A stretch of 64,000 nucleotides of DNA. Origin: Rhizobiaceae bacterium. GTDB lineage: Bacteria; Pseudomonadota; Alphaproteobacteria; Rhizobiales; Rhizobiaceae. The notes under the pieces are model-generated. The model searched no databases and was not told the DNA's origin. It saw only the letters and a program-made list of their open reading frames with translations. Made by a program: the position numbers and the translations under genes. Shown here piece by piece: positions 58,271 through 64,000 of this stretch. Location of the stretch: the NCBI GenBank assembly GCA_019635775.1, contig JAHBYU010000006.1, positions 1 through 64,000 on the forward strand. The letters are read 5' to 3'. The stretch's first letter is position 1. Each line of letters begins with the position of its first letter.

Positions 58271-59404
58271 ATGACGATCATGCGCGCGATTGGCCTGATG
58301 AGCGGCACGTCGATGGACGGCATCGATGTTGCGTCGATCGAGACAGATGGAACGTTGGTCACCGAGATCGGGCCCTCGCAGTTTGTTCCATATGATGCGG
58401 CTTTCCGCAGGCGCATCGAGGCTGCTCTGGAAACAGCGAAGTCCATTGTCGCCCGCGAAGACCGACCCGGTAGGCTCGCGGAACTGGAGGAGGAGATCAC
58501 GCTTCGGCATGCGCGAGCAGTTTCGGATTTCCTGGCCTCTGCGTCTTCGGCCTGGCAGCATCCCCAGGTCATCGGTTTCCACGGACAGACGGTGCTCCAC
58601 CGGCCTCAGCGTGGAGTCACCGTGCAACTGGGTGACGGAGCGTCGCTTGCACGCGAAACGGGCATCGATGTCATCCACGACATGCGTGCCAACGACATGA
58701 AATACGGAGGGCAAGGCGCGCCGCTGGTGCCTGCCTATCACGCTGCGCTGGCACACTCGTTGCCGCCTGCCTTCAGGGACGAGTATCCAATCGTCTTCGT
58801 CAATGTCGGTGGAATCTCCAACATCACTTACGTGCAGCGGGAAGGTGATCCGATCGCGTTCGATACTGGCCCCGGTAACACGCTCATCGATCAGTGGGTG
58901 TCGCTTGAAGGCGGCGTGCCATTCGATGCCGGCGGTGCGATTGCGAGCGAGGGAGGCGTCGATCACTCACGCGTTCTTCGCTATCTGGATAATCCATTCT
59001 TTGAACGCGGAGGGCCAAAGTCGCTCGACCGAAACGACTTTACTCTCGACCTCGTTGCAGGTCTGGAGCTTGCCGATGGAGCGCGCACATTGGCGGCTTT
59101 GTCTGCCCAGGCGATACTCAAGTCAGTGGAGCATCTGCCAGCGTCGCCGAAGCTCTGGATCGTCAGCGGTGGCGGCCGCAAGAATCCACATATCGTAGGC
59201 GACCTTCGTGCCGGCGCGGACACGTTGAAGGCACGGGTCATCGTGGCCGAGGATGCCGGGTTGAATGGCGACGCGACCGAGGCCGAGGCGTGGGCTTATC
59301 TCGCAGTACGGTCGTTGAAGGGGTTGCCGCTCACGTTTCCCACGACTACGGGATGTCACGCGCCTGCGACCGGAGGAATACTGAGCAAAGCAAAAGGCGC
59401 GTAG
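58271..59404 (+). CDS. anmK: Anhydro-N-acetylmuramic acid kinase
   Basis: 377 residues from the ATG at 58271 (next Met three codons on). It converts 1,6-anhydro-MurNAc to MurNAc-6-phosphate during cell-wall recycling. The N-terminal G-L-M-S-G-T-S-M-D-G-I-D is the family signature; G-F-H-G-Q-T-V-L-H and N-V-G-G-I-S-N-I-T are present, and D-T-G-P-G-N marks the ATPase fold. Full length. Its stop codon lies within the left arm of a terminator hairpin. Confidence 0.96.
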   Translation: MTIMRAIGLMSGTSMDGIDVASIETDGTLVTEIGPSQFVPYDAAFRRRIEAALETAKSIVAREDRPGRLAELEEEITLRHARAVSDFLASASSAWQHPQVIGFHGQTVLHRPQRGVTVQLGDGASLARETGIDVIHDMRANDMKYGGQGAPLVPAYHAALAHSLPPAFRDEYPIVFVNVGGISNITYVQREGDPIAFDTGPGNTLIDQWVSLEGGVPFDAGGAIASEGGVDHSRVLRYLDNPFFERGGPKSLDRNDFTLDLVAGLELADGARTLAALSAQAILKSVEHLPASPKLWIVSGGGRKNPHIVGDLRAGADTLKARVIVAEDAGLNGDATEAEAWAYLAVRSLKGLPLTFPTTTGCHAPATGGILSKAKGA

Positions 59405-59421
59405 TAAAACCACGCGCCTTT
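59393..59421. terminator. Bidirectional terminator between anmK and histone-like gene
   Basis: AAAGGCGCGT (59393-59402) pairs with ACGCGCCTTT (59412-59421), nine-base loop. It overlaps the anmK stop and serves the convergent gene too, with A/T runs at both ends. Confidence 0.75.
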
Positions 59422-59452
59422 GTAGAAGAAAGCAGCGTGAGCTGCTTCAGTA

Positions 59453-59872
59453 TTACTTCTTGGCAGGAGCCTTCTTTGCAGCAGGCTTGGCGGCAGCTTT
59501 TGCCGGCGCCTTCTTCGTAGCAGGCTTTGCGGCGGCAGCTTTCGCCGGCGCCTTCTTTGCAGCAGGCTTGGCGGCAGCTTTTGCCGGGGCCTTCTTTGCA
59601 GCAGGCTTGGCGGCCGCGGCTTTTGCCGGAGCCTTCTTTGCAGCAGGCTTGGCGGCAGCTTTTGCAGGAGCCTTCTTCGCAGCAGGCTTTGCCGCAGGCT
59701 TGGCTGCTGTCTTCGCCGCAGGCTTGGCAGCGGCTTTCGCTGCTGGCTTCTTTGCGGCAGGCTTTGCAGCTGCCTTGGCGGCTGGCTTCTTGGCGGCGGG
59801 CTTGGCCGTCGCTTTAGGAGTCGCAGCTTTGGCAGCCATGGCAGGCTTTTTCGTCTTGTCAGTCTTGCTCAC
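59453..59872 (-). CDS. Histone-H1-like Lys/Ala/Pro-rich protein
   Basis: 139 residues from GTG, preceded by GAGGGGG. The sequence is almost entirely K, A and P with a short different N-terminus (S-K-T-D-K-T-K-K-P). Blocks of A-A-K-K-A-P-A-K-A-A and A-A-K-P-A-A-K-K-P recur 11-12 times. This matches the bacterial H1-like DNA-binding proteins (AlgP/HU-tail/KfrA-like basic tails) that compact the nucleoid. An inverted repeat TGTGA-ttcg-TCACA stands at 59897-59910, upstream of its start. Repeat number is likely to vary between strains. Confidence 0.8.
   Translation of the reverse strand: MSKTDKTKKPAMAAKAATPKATAKPAAKKPAAKAAAKPAAKKPAAKAAAKPAAKTAAKPAAKPAAKKAPAKAAAKPAAKKAPAKAAAAKPAAKKAPAKAAAKPAAKKAPAKAAAAKPATKKAPAKAAAKPAAKKAPAKK
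59456..59850 (-). repeat. Coding low-complexity repeats of the histone-like gene
   Basis: Near-identical modules of 24-33 bp (GCAGCAAAGCCTGC-type units on the coding strand) alternate K-K-A-P and A-K-P-A-A. The DNA repeats are close enough for slippage or recombination. Confidence 0.75.
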
Positions 59873-59896
59873 GTGAGTTCCCCCTCGTCTAGGGAT

Positions 59897-59910
59897 TGTG
59901 ATTCGTCACA
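59897..59910. promoter_or_regulatory. Inverted repeat upstream of histone-like gene
   Basis: TGTGA-TTCG-TCACA, about 25 bases before the GTG on the minus strand. It resembles CRP/FNR half-sites but the four-base spacing is short. Confidence 0.25.
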
Positions 59911-60040
59911 CTCGAAACCTGACACGCAGTAAGTCGGCTGTCGAGTATCTGCTGGATGTCAGGCAGCACTTTCCACCGTGACTCTGATAACAAAGCCACA
60001 TAAATCCTTCATAGCATTTAACGGTGCTCAGAAGAGTTGT

Positions 60041-60715
60041 TCAGCGAAGACGTTTCGGCCTCGGATCGGAAAGTTCACCGGCGAGTCTTCGATCGAGGTA
60101 ATCGGCACACTCGTCGATAAGAAGTTCGGAGTCGTTCGAGAAGAAGTGGTTCGCGCCCGCGAGTGTCTTCTGCGTGATCGTGATGCCCTTCTGCGTGTGC
60201 AGCTTGTCGACAAGAGTCTGAACCTCTTTGGGTGGCGCGACCTTGTCGGCATCGCCATGAATGATGAGGCCGGACGACGGGCATGGAGCGAGGAAGGAAA
60301 AGTCGTACGTATTCGGCTGCGGAGCGATTGAGATGAAACCTTCGATCTCGGGACGACGCATCAGAAGCTGCATGCCGATCCACGCACCGAACGAGTAGCC
60401 TGCGACCCAGCACGTTTTCGAATCCGGATGCAGCGACTGGATCCAGTCGAGCGCCGCGGCGGCGTCGGACAGTTCACCGGTACCGTGATCGAACTCGCCC
60501 TGGCTGCGACCGATGCCCCGGAAATTGAAACGCAACGTGGTGAAGTTGCGTTTCTGGAACATGTAGAACAGGTCGTAGACGATCTTGTTGTTCATCGTGC
60601 CACCGAACTGCGGGTGGGGATGAAGGATGATGGCGATGGGAGCGCTCTTCTCTTTCGAGGGTTGGTAACGGCCTTCGAGGCGACCGGCCGGACCTGCAAA
60701 AATAACCTCGGGCAT
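60041..60715 (-). CDS. Alpha/beta hydrolase (DUF1749-/dienelactone-hydrolase-like)
   Basis: 224 residues. The alpha/beta-hydrolase core has H-P-H-P-x-x-G-G at about 33-40, G-Y-S-F-G-A near 106 with the nucleophilic serine, an acid D in H-G-D-A-D at about 157, and H in G-A-N-H-F-F near 193. It groups with the poorly characterised rhizobial lipase-like proteins; substrate unknown. Transcribed away from the suf operon. The 225-bp gap to the desulfurase gene holds the suf promoter. Confidence 0.82.
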   Translation of the reverse strand: MPEVIFAGPAGRLEGRYQPSKEKSAPIAIILHPHPQFGGTMNNKIVYDLFYMFQKRNFTTLRFNFRGIGRSQGEFDHGTGELSDAAAALDWIQSLHPDSKTCWVAGYSFGAWIGMQLLMRRPEIEGFISIAPQPNTYDFSFLAPCPSSGLIIHGDADKVAPPKEVQTLVDKLHTQKGITITQKTLAGANHFFSNDSELLIDECADYLDRRLAGELSDPRPKRLR

Positions 60716-60771
60716 AAAAACTCCATCACCACATCTACTATGTGCCGGCCTGATCGGTTCCCTACCGCGAC

Positions 60772-60800
60772 TTGACGCAGGACTTTCGTCTACCTAGAAG
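60772..60800 (+). promoter_or_regulatory. Sigma70 promoter of the suf operon
   Basis: TTGACG (60772-60777), 17-base spacer, TAGAAG (60795-60800). It stands 140 bp before the desulfurase ATG and directly upstream of an Irr-type box. Confidence 0.55.
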
Positions 60801-60805
60801 GCTAG

Positions 60806-60822
60806 TTTAGAACCATTCAAAA
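60806..60822. promoter_or_regulatory. Irr box (iron control element) at the suf promoter
   Basis: TTTAGAA-cca-TTCAAAA matches the alphaproteobacterial ICE/Irr consensus TTTAGAA-N3-TTCTAAA with one mismatch. It covers the expected transcription start, so binding should repress. Irr binds DNA when haem/iron is low and is known to control suf genes in Rhizobiales. Confidence 0.7.
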
Positions 60823-60940
60823 CTGGCAGGGTTGTCGCCCATGCCCGGCAAGGCGCGTAGATAGGACGGCTGCCCTTGCAAATTCAAGGAAATAACGCAT
60901 CTCCCGCGAGAATGCAGTCTGAAGGCACGGACGAAACGGA

Positions 60941-62095
60941 ATGAGCAGGCATCGCGCCTATCTCGACTATAATGCGAGCGCGCCTCTGCTGAGCGAGGCG
61001 CGGGCAGCGATGCTTGAGGCACTCGACCGCTCTGCAAACCCTTCTTCCGTGCACGATGAAGGACGGTCCGCACGTCGTTTGGTCGAAGACGCAAGGCGGG
61101 AGGTTGCTGTTCTGGTGAATACAAAACCGGAGCATGTTGTCTTCACTTCGGGTGCGACGGAAGCTGCCAACACTTTGCTTGCGCCTGTGTGGCGTATGGG
61201 GCGAGGAGAGGTTCGCATGTCGAGGCTCTATGTCTCCGCTGCGGATCATCCGTGCATCCTCGGAGGTGGCCGGTTCACTCCCGACTGCATTGTGCGCATC
61301 GGCGTTGACAGGGACGGGCTTTGTGATCTGGCCGCTCTGGCTGGAGCACTTGCCACGCATGACCGCGAGGAGGGGTTGGCGCTTGTCGCCATCCACCTTG
61401 CCAACAACGAGACGGGCGTTGTTCAGCCGGCGCGGGAGATCTCGTCGATCGTGAAGGCCGCGGGCGGTATCCTTGTTCTCGATGCGGTGCAGGCAGCCGG
61501 TCGTATTCCAATCGACCTCGCGCAAGGCATCGCTGACTATGTAATCTTGTCGGCGCACAAGATCGGCGGGCCTGCCGGCGTGGGCGCGTACGTAGCTGCT
61601 TCCGACCTGATAATGCCTCAGCCCCTGGTCAGCGGAGGCGGGCAGGAGAGGGGGCATCGGGCCGGCACCGAAAACCTGTCTGGCATTGCGGGCTTCGGCG
61701 CTGCCGCCCGTGTCGCGCGTGACGGCATTGCCAATGTCGCCGAACTGGCGGCCATGCGCGAACGCATCGAAGCGACAATTATGTCTCTCGCGCCTGATGC
61801 GGAGATTTTTGGCCGTGCCGCGCCCCGACTTGCCAACACAGTTTTCTTCGCCATACCCGGCGTGAAAGCAGAAACTGCACAGATTGGATTCGATCTCGCA
61901 GGGGTTGCTGTATCCGCAGGCTCCGCCTGTTCGTCTGGCAAGGTTGGACCGAGCCACGTGTTGAAGGCGATGGGACGCGACGGCGAGGGTGGACTGCGGG
62001 TCTCGATCGGTCGCGGTACGACGTCGAAGGATGTCGAACTTTTCGCCACCGCATTGACCGGAATTCTCGCCCGACGCGGCGACAGGGCAGCCTGA
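60941..62095 (+). CDS. Cysteine desulfurase (IscS/NifS-like) of the suf operon
   Basis: 384 residues, PLP enzyme that takes sulphur from cysteine for Fe-S assembly. Start ATG gives the N-terminal Y-L-D-Y-N-A-S-A-P. The PLP lysine is K207 in S-A-H-K-I-G-G, and the catalytic cysteine C330 is in G-S-A-C-S-S-G-K. That loop and the length point to group I (IscS/NifS) rather than SufS. First gene of the operon, followed by sufB after a 155-bp leader with hairpins. Irr-regulated promoter upstream. Confidence 0.9.
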   Translation: MSRHRAYLDYNASAPLLSEARAAMLEALDRSANPSSVHDEGRSARRLVEDARREVAVLVNTKPEHVVFTSGATEAANTLLAPVWRMGRGEVRMSRLYVSAADHPCILGGGRFTPDCIVRIGVDRDGLCDLAALAGALATHDREEGLALVAIHLANNETGVVQPAREISSIVKAAGGILVLDAVQAAGRIPIDLAQGIADYVILSAHKIGGPAGVGAYVAASDLIMPQPLVSGGGQERGHRAGTENLSGIAGFGAAARVARDGIANVAELAAMRERIEATIMSLAPDAEIFGRAAPRLANTVFFAIPGVKAETAQIGFDLAGVAVSAGSACSSGKVGPSHVLKAMGRDGEGGLRVSIGRGTTSKDVELFATALTGILARRGDRAA

Positions 62096-62141
62096 GGTTG
62101 TCGGACAGGCATTTGCGGGACGGTGTTATGCCGTTTCGCCG

Positions 62142-62164
62142 GGTGATTTCCCCGAGGAAACACC
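62142..62164. other. Intercistronic hairpin with one bulged base
   Basis: GGTG-a-TTTCC (62142-62151) pairs with GGAAACACC (62156-62164) around CCGA. It sits between the desulfurase stop and sufB; no T-tract. Confidence 0.5.
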
Positions 62165-62212
62165 CTATATGAGCATCGCGTCGCCGGATGGCGGCGTCAC
62201 GACTTGATAACT

Positions 62213-62231
62213 GCCGGGCCTTTAACCCGGC
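62213..62231. other. Hairpin just upstream of sufB ribosome site
   Basis: GCCGGG (62213-62218) pairs with CCCGGC (62226-62231), loop CCTTTAA. It ends about 8 bases before GGAGAG of the sufB ribosome site. Confidence 0.5.
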
Positions 62232-62250
62232 GAGGATTGGAGAGTGTGAT

Positions 62251-63771
62251 ATGCCTGCTGTGCAGGAGACCATCGACAGCGTCCGCAAGATCGACGTCGA
62301 TCAATATAAATACGGCTTCGAAACCAAGATCGAAACCGACAAGGCGCCCAAGGGGCTGTCGGAAGACATCATCCGCTTCATTTCTGCGAAGAAGGGTGAG
62401 CCGGAATGGATGCTCGAATGGCGTCTGGGCGCATACCGGCGTTGGCTGACGCTTGACGAACCCACATGGGCCCGGGTCGACTATCCCAAGATCGACTTCA
62501 ACGACATCTATTACTATTCAGCGCCGAAATCGACGCCCGGCCCCAAGTCGCTCGATGAAGTCGATCCTGAATTGCTGAAGACCTACGCCAAGCTCGGAAT
62601 ACCGCTCAAGGAGCAGGAGATTCTCGCCGGCGTACAGAGGCCAGCCAATGGCGATGCGCAGTTTGATGAGGCTAACGACAAAGGTGCGCCGCGCCGCGTG
62701 GCGGTTGATGCCGTGTTCGACTCCGTGTCAGTCGTCACCACCTTCAAGGATGAACTCGCGAAGGCCGGCGTCATCTTCTGCTCGATCTCGGAAGCGGTGC
62801 GCGAGCATCCCGAACTGGTGAAGAAATATCTAGGCACCGTTGTTCCGACGACCGACAACTTCTACGCCACGCTCAATTCGGCGGTCTTTACCGACGGCTC
62901 CTTCGTATTCGTGCCGAAGGGCGTTCGGTGCCCGATGGAGCTGTCCACCTATTTCCGCATCAACGAGAAGAACACCGGCCAGTTCGAGCGCACGCTGATC
63001 ATCGCGGAGGAAGGCGCCTACGTCTCCTACCTTGAGGGCTGCACCGCGCCGCAGCGCGACGAGAACCAGCTCCACGCAGCTGTTGTCGAATTGATCGCTC
63101 TCGACGACGCAGAGATCAAATACTCGACCGTCCAGAACTGGTATCCGGGCGATGCTGACGGCAAGGGCGGCATCTACAACTTCGTCACCAAGCGCGGTGA
63201 TTGTCGCGGTGACCGTTCCAAAATTTCGTGGACTCAGGTCGAGACCGGTTCGGCGATCACCTGGAAATATCCTTCCTGCATCCTGCGCGGCGATGACAGC
63301 CAGGGCGAGTTCTATTCGATCGCCGTTTCCAATGGTCATCAGCAGGTCGATAGCGGCACGAAGATGATCCACCTCGGCAAGAACACGAGAAGCCGCATCA
63401 TCTCCAAGGGTATCGCTGCGGGCTTCAGCGAAAACACGTATCGCGGCCAGGTCTCGGCGCACCGCAAGGCAACCAATGCGCGCAACTTCACCAATTGCGA
63501 CAGCCTGCTGATCGGCGACCAATGTGGCGCGCACACGGTGCCCTATATGGAAGCCAAGAACGCGACCGCCAAGTTCGAGCACGAGGCCACCACCTCCAAG
63601 ATCTCCGAGGACCAGAAGTTCTACGTCATGCAGCGTGGAATTCCCGAGGAGGAGGCGATCGCTCTCATCGTCAATGGCTTCGTCAAGGAAGTCATACAGG
63701 AACTGCCGATGGAGTTTGCCGTCGAGGCGCAGAAGCTGATCGGCATCAGCCTTGAGGGAAGCGTCGGCTAG
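62251..63771 (+). CDS. sufB: Fe-S cluster assembly scaffold SufB
   Basis: 506 residues from the ATG at 62251 (GGAGAG upstream); a longer frame from 62188 is not conserved. SufB is the scaffold of SufBC2D, built from an N-terminal helical part and a right-handed beta-helix core. Motifs: [16 protein letters not shown] near the start, [22 protein letters not shown] and [10 protein letters not shown]. It follows the desulfurase; sufC begins 45 bp downstream. Confidence 0.96.
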   Translation: MPAVQETIDSVRKIDVDQYKYGFETKIETDKAPKGLSEDIIRFISAKKGEPEWMLEWRLGAYRRWLTLDEPTWARVDYPKIDFNDIYYYSAPKSTPGPKSLDEVDPELLKTYAKLGIPLKEQEILAGVQRPANGDAQFDEANDKGAPRRVAVDAVFDSVSVVTTFKDELAKAGVIFCSISEAVREHPELVKKYLGTVVPTTDNFYATLNSAVFTDGSFVFVPKGVRCPMELSTYFRINEKNTGQFERTLIIAEEGAYVSYLEGCTAPQRDENQLHAAVVELIALDDAEIKYSTVQNWYPGDADGKGGIYNFVTKRGDCRGDRSKISWTQVETGSAITWKYPSCILRGDDSQGEFYSIAVSNGHQQVDSGTKMIHLGKNTRSRIISKGIAAGFSENTYRGQVSAHRKATNARNFTNCDSLLIGDQCGAHTVPYMEAKNATAKFEHEATTSKISEDQKFYVMQRGIPEEEAIALIVNGFVKEVIQELPMEFAVEAQKLIGISLEGSVG

Positions 63772-63816
63772 GACGGCCATTTCTGCTGGGCACAACGAAT
63801 TCGAGACGGATACAAA

Positions 63817-64000
63817 ATGCTGGAAATAAGAAACCTTCACGCGAAAATCGCCGACACAGACACGGAAATCATCCGTGGCCTGAACCTCACCGTTAAGGCA
63901 GGCGAGGTAGCCGCGATCATGGGGCCGAACGGCTCCGGCAAGTCCACCCTGTCCTATATCCTTGCAGGCCGCGAGGACTACGAGGTCACCGAAGGGGACA
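63817..64000 (+). CDS. sufC: SufC ATPase, 3'-truncated by window end
   Basis: 61 codons visible. ABC-type ATPase of SufBC2D. The Walker A is complete (G-P-N-G-S-G-K-S-T) at about residues 37-45, preceded by I-I-R-G-L-N-L-T-V. Walker B and signature motifs lie beyond the window. The start ATG has no strong ribosome site but fits the family N-terminus (M-L-E-I-R-N-L). Confidence 0.95.
   Translation, partial: MLEIRNLHAKIADTDTEIIRGLNLTVKAGEVAAIMGPNGSGKSTLSYILAGREDYEVTEGD

Noticed and set aside
57138-58274. 378-residue plus-strand frame over tyrS
   Set aside because: Antisense to a conserved synthetase; no family likeness.
59453-59872. CRISPR-like repeat pattern
   Set aside because: Repeats are contiguous, in-frame and coding; no unique spacers. 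No CRISPR array seen anywhere in the window.
59460-59876. Alanine/phenylalanine/glycine-rich frame opposite the histone-like gene
   Set aside because: A by-product of the repeat; hydrophobic repeats without a start context, whereas the minus-strand frame has a good ribosome site.
60884-61957. 357-residue antisense frame over the cysteine desulfurase
   Set aside because: Shadow frame; the plus strand has PLP lysine and catalytic cysteine motifs.
62830-63840. 336-residue antisense frame over sufB
   Set aside because: Opposite a fully conserved gene; no independent evidence.

Overview
This is chromosomal DNA from an alphaproteobacterium, most likely of the order Hyphomicrobiales (Rhizobiales) and close to Phyllobacteriaceae. 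The evidence is the GC-rich coding style, an Irr-type iron box in front of a suf operon, a RirA/Irr-type lineage gene set (Bpt, RDD protein, DUF423, SthA, AnmK, YhdP-like protein, rhizobial N-methyl-amine catabolism genes), and AspRS/ParC sequences of alphaproteobacterial type. The lineage is an inference; no rRNA lies in the window.

Region 1 (1-4763) is the right end of an integrated element. It carries a PD-(D/E)XK nuclease-like protein cut by the window edge, a protein joining an excisionase/MerR-like N-terminus to an HNH nuclease domain and six tandem double-CxxC repeats, and a tyrosine recombinase whose 3' end lies 35 bp from the 3' end of tRNA-Gln(CTG). This is the most unusual part of the window.

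Region 2 (4764-20444) is mostly core genome: dihydroxyacetone kinase, ppx/rlmE pair, two MFS exporters, guaB, rnd, aspS, a secreted protein of unknown function and parC. Region 3 (20500-29845) holds a TetR-regulated RND efflux operon with three operator palindromes placed on its promoter, then an AI-2E family permease, a CAP lipoprotein, an EamA permease, Bpt and an RDD protein. Region 4 (30033-35745) has sthA, two VOC proteins, a DUF423 protein, an L,D-transpeptidase and divergent tRNA-Asp/tRNA-Val genes.

Region 5 (35891-50369) is catabolic. An M20 peptidase, an SLC13-type permease and an AbgT-type permease are grouped, with an operator-like palindrome between the two divergent transporters. 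A DUF6325-like/SHOCT pair follows. Next comes a putative methylated-amine module: a TMADH-type flavoprotein, a LysR/GcvA regulator, an MttB-family methyltransferase without an in-frame UAG (pyrrolysine) codon, a DgcA/StcD-type flavoprotein that lacks one Fe-S cysteine, and a Tat-exported solute-binding protein. No corrinoid protein gene is present.

Region 6 (50451-64000) is largely housekeeping: a GNAT protein, a possible 38-residue membrane peptide with its own promoter and palindrome, an M23 peptidase, a 1-Cys Bcp, a YhdP-like giant protein, tyrS, anmK, a histone-H1-like Lys/Ala/Pro-rich protein, an alpha/beta hydrolase, and the start of the suf operon (cysteine desulfurase, sufB, sufC) behind a sigma70 promoter with an Irr box on its start site.
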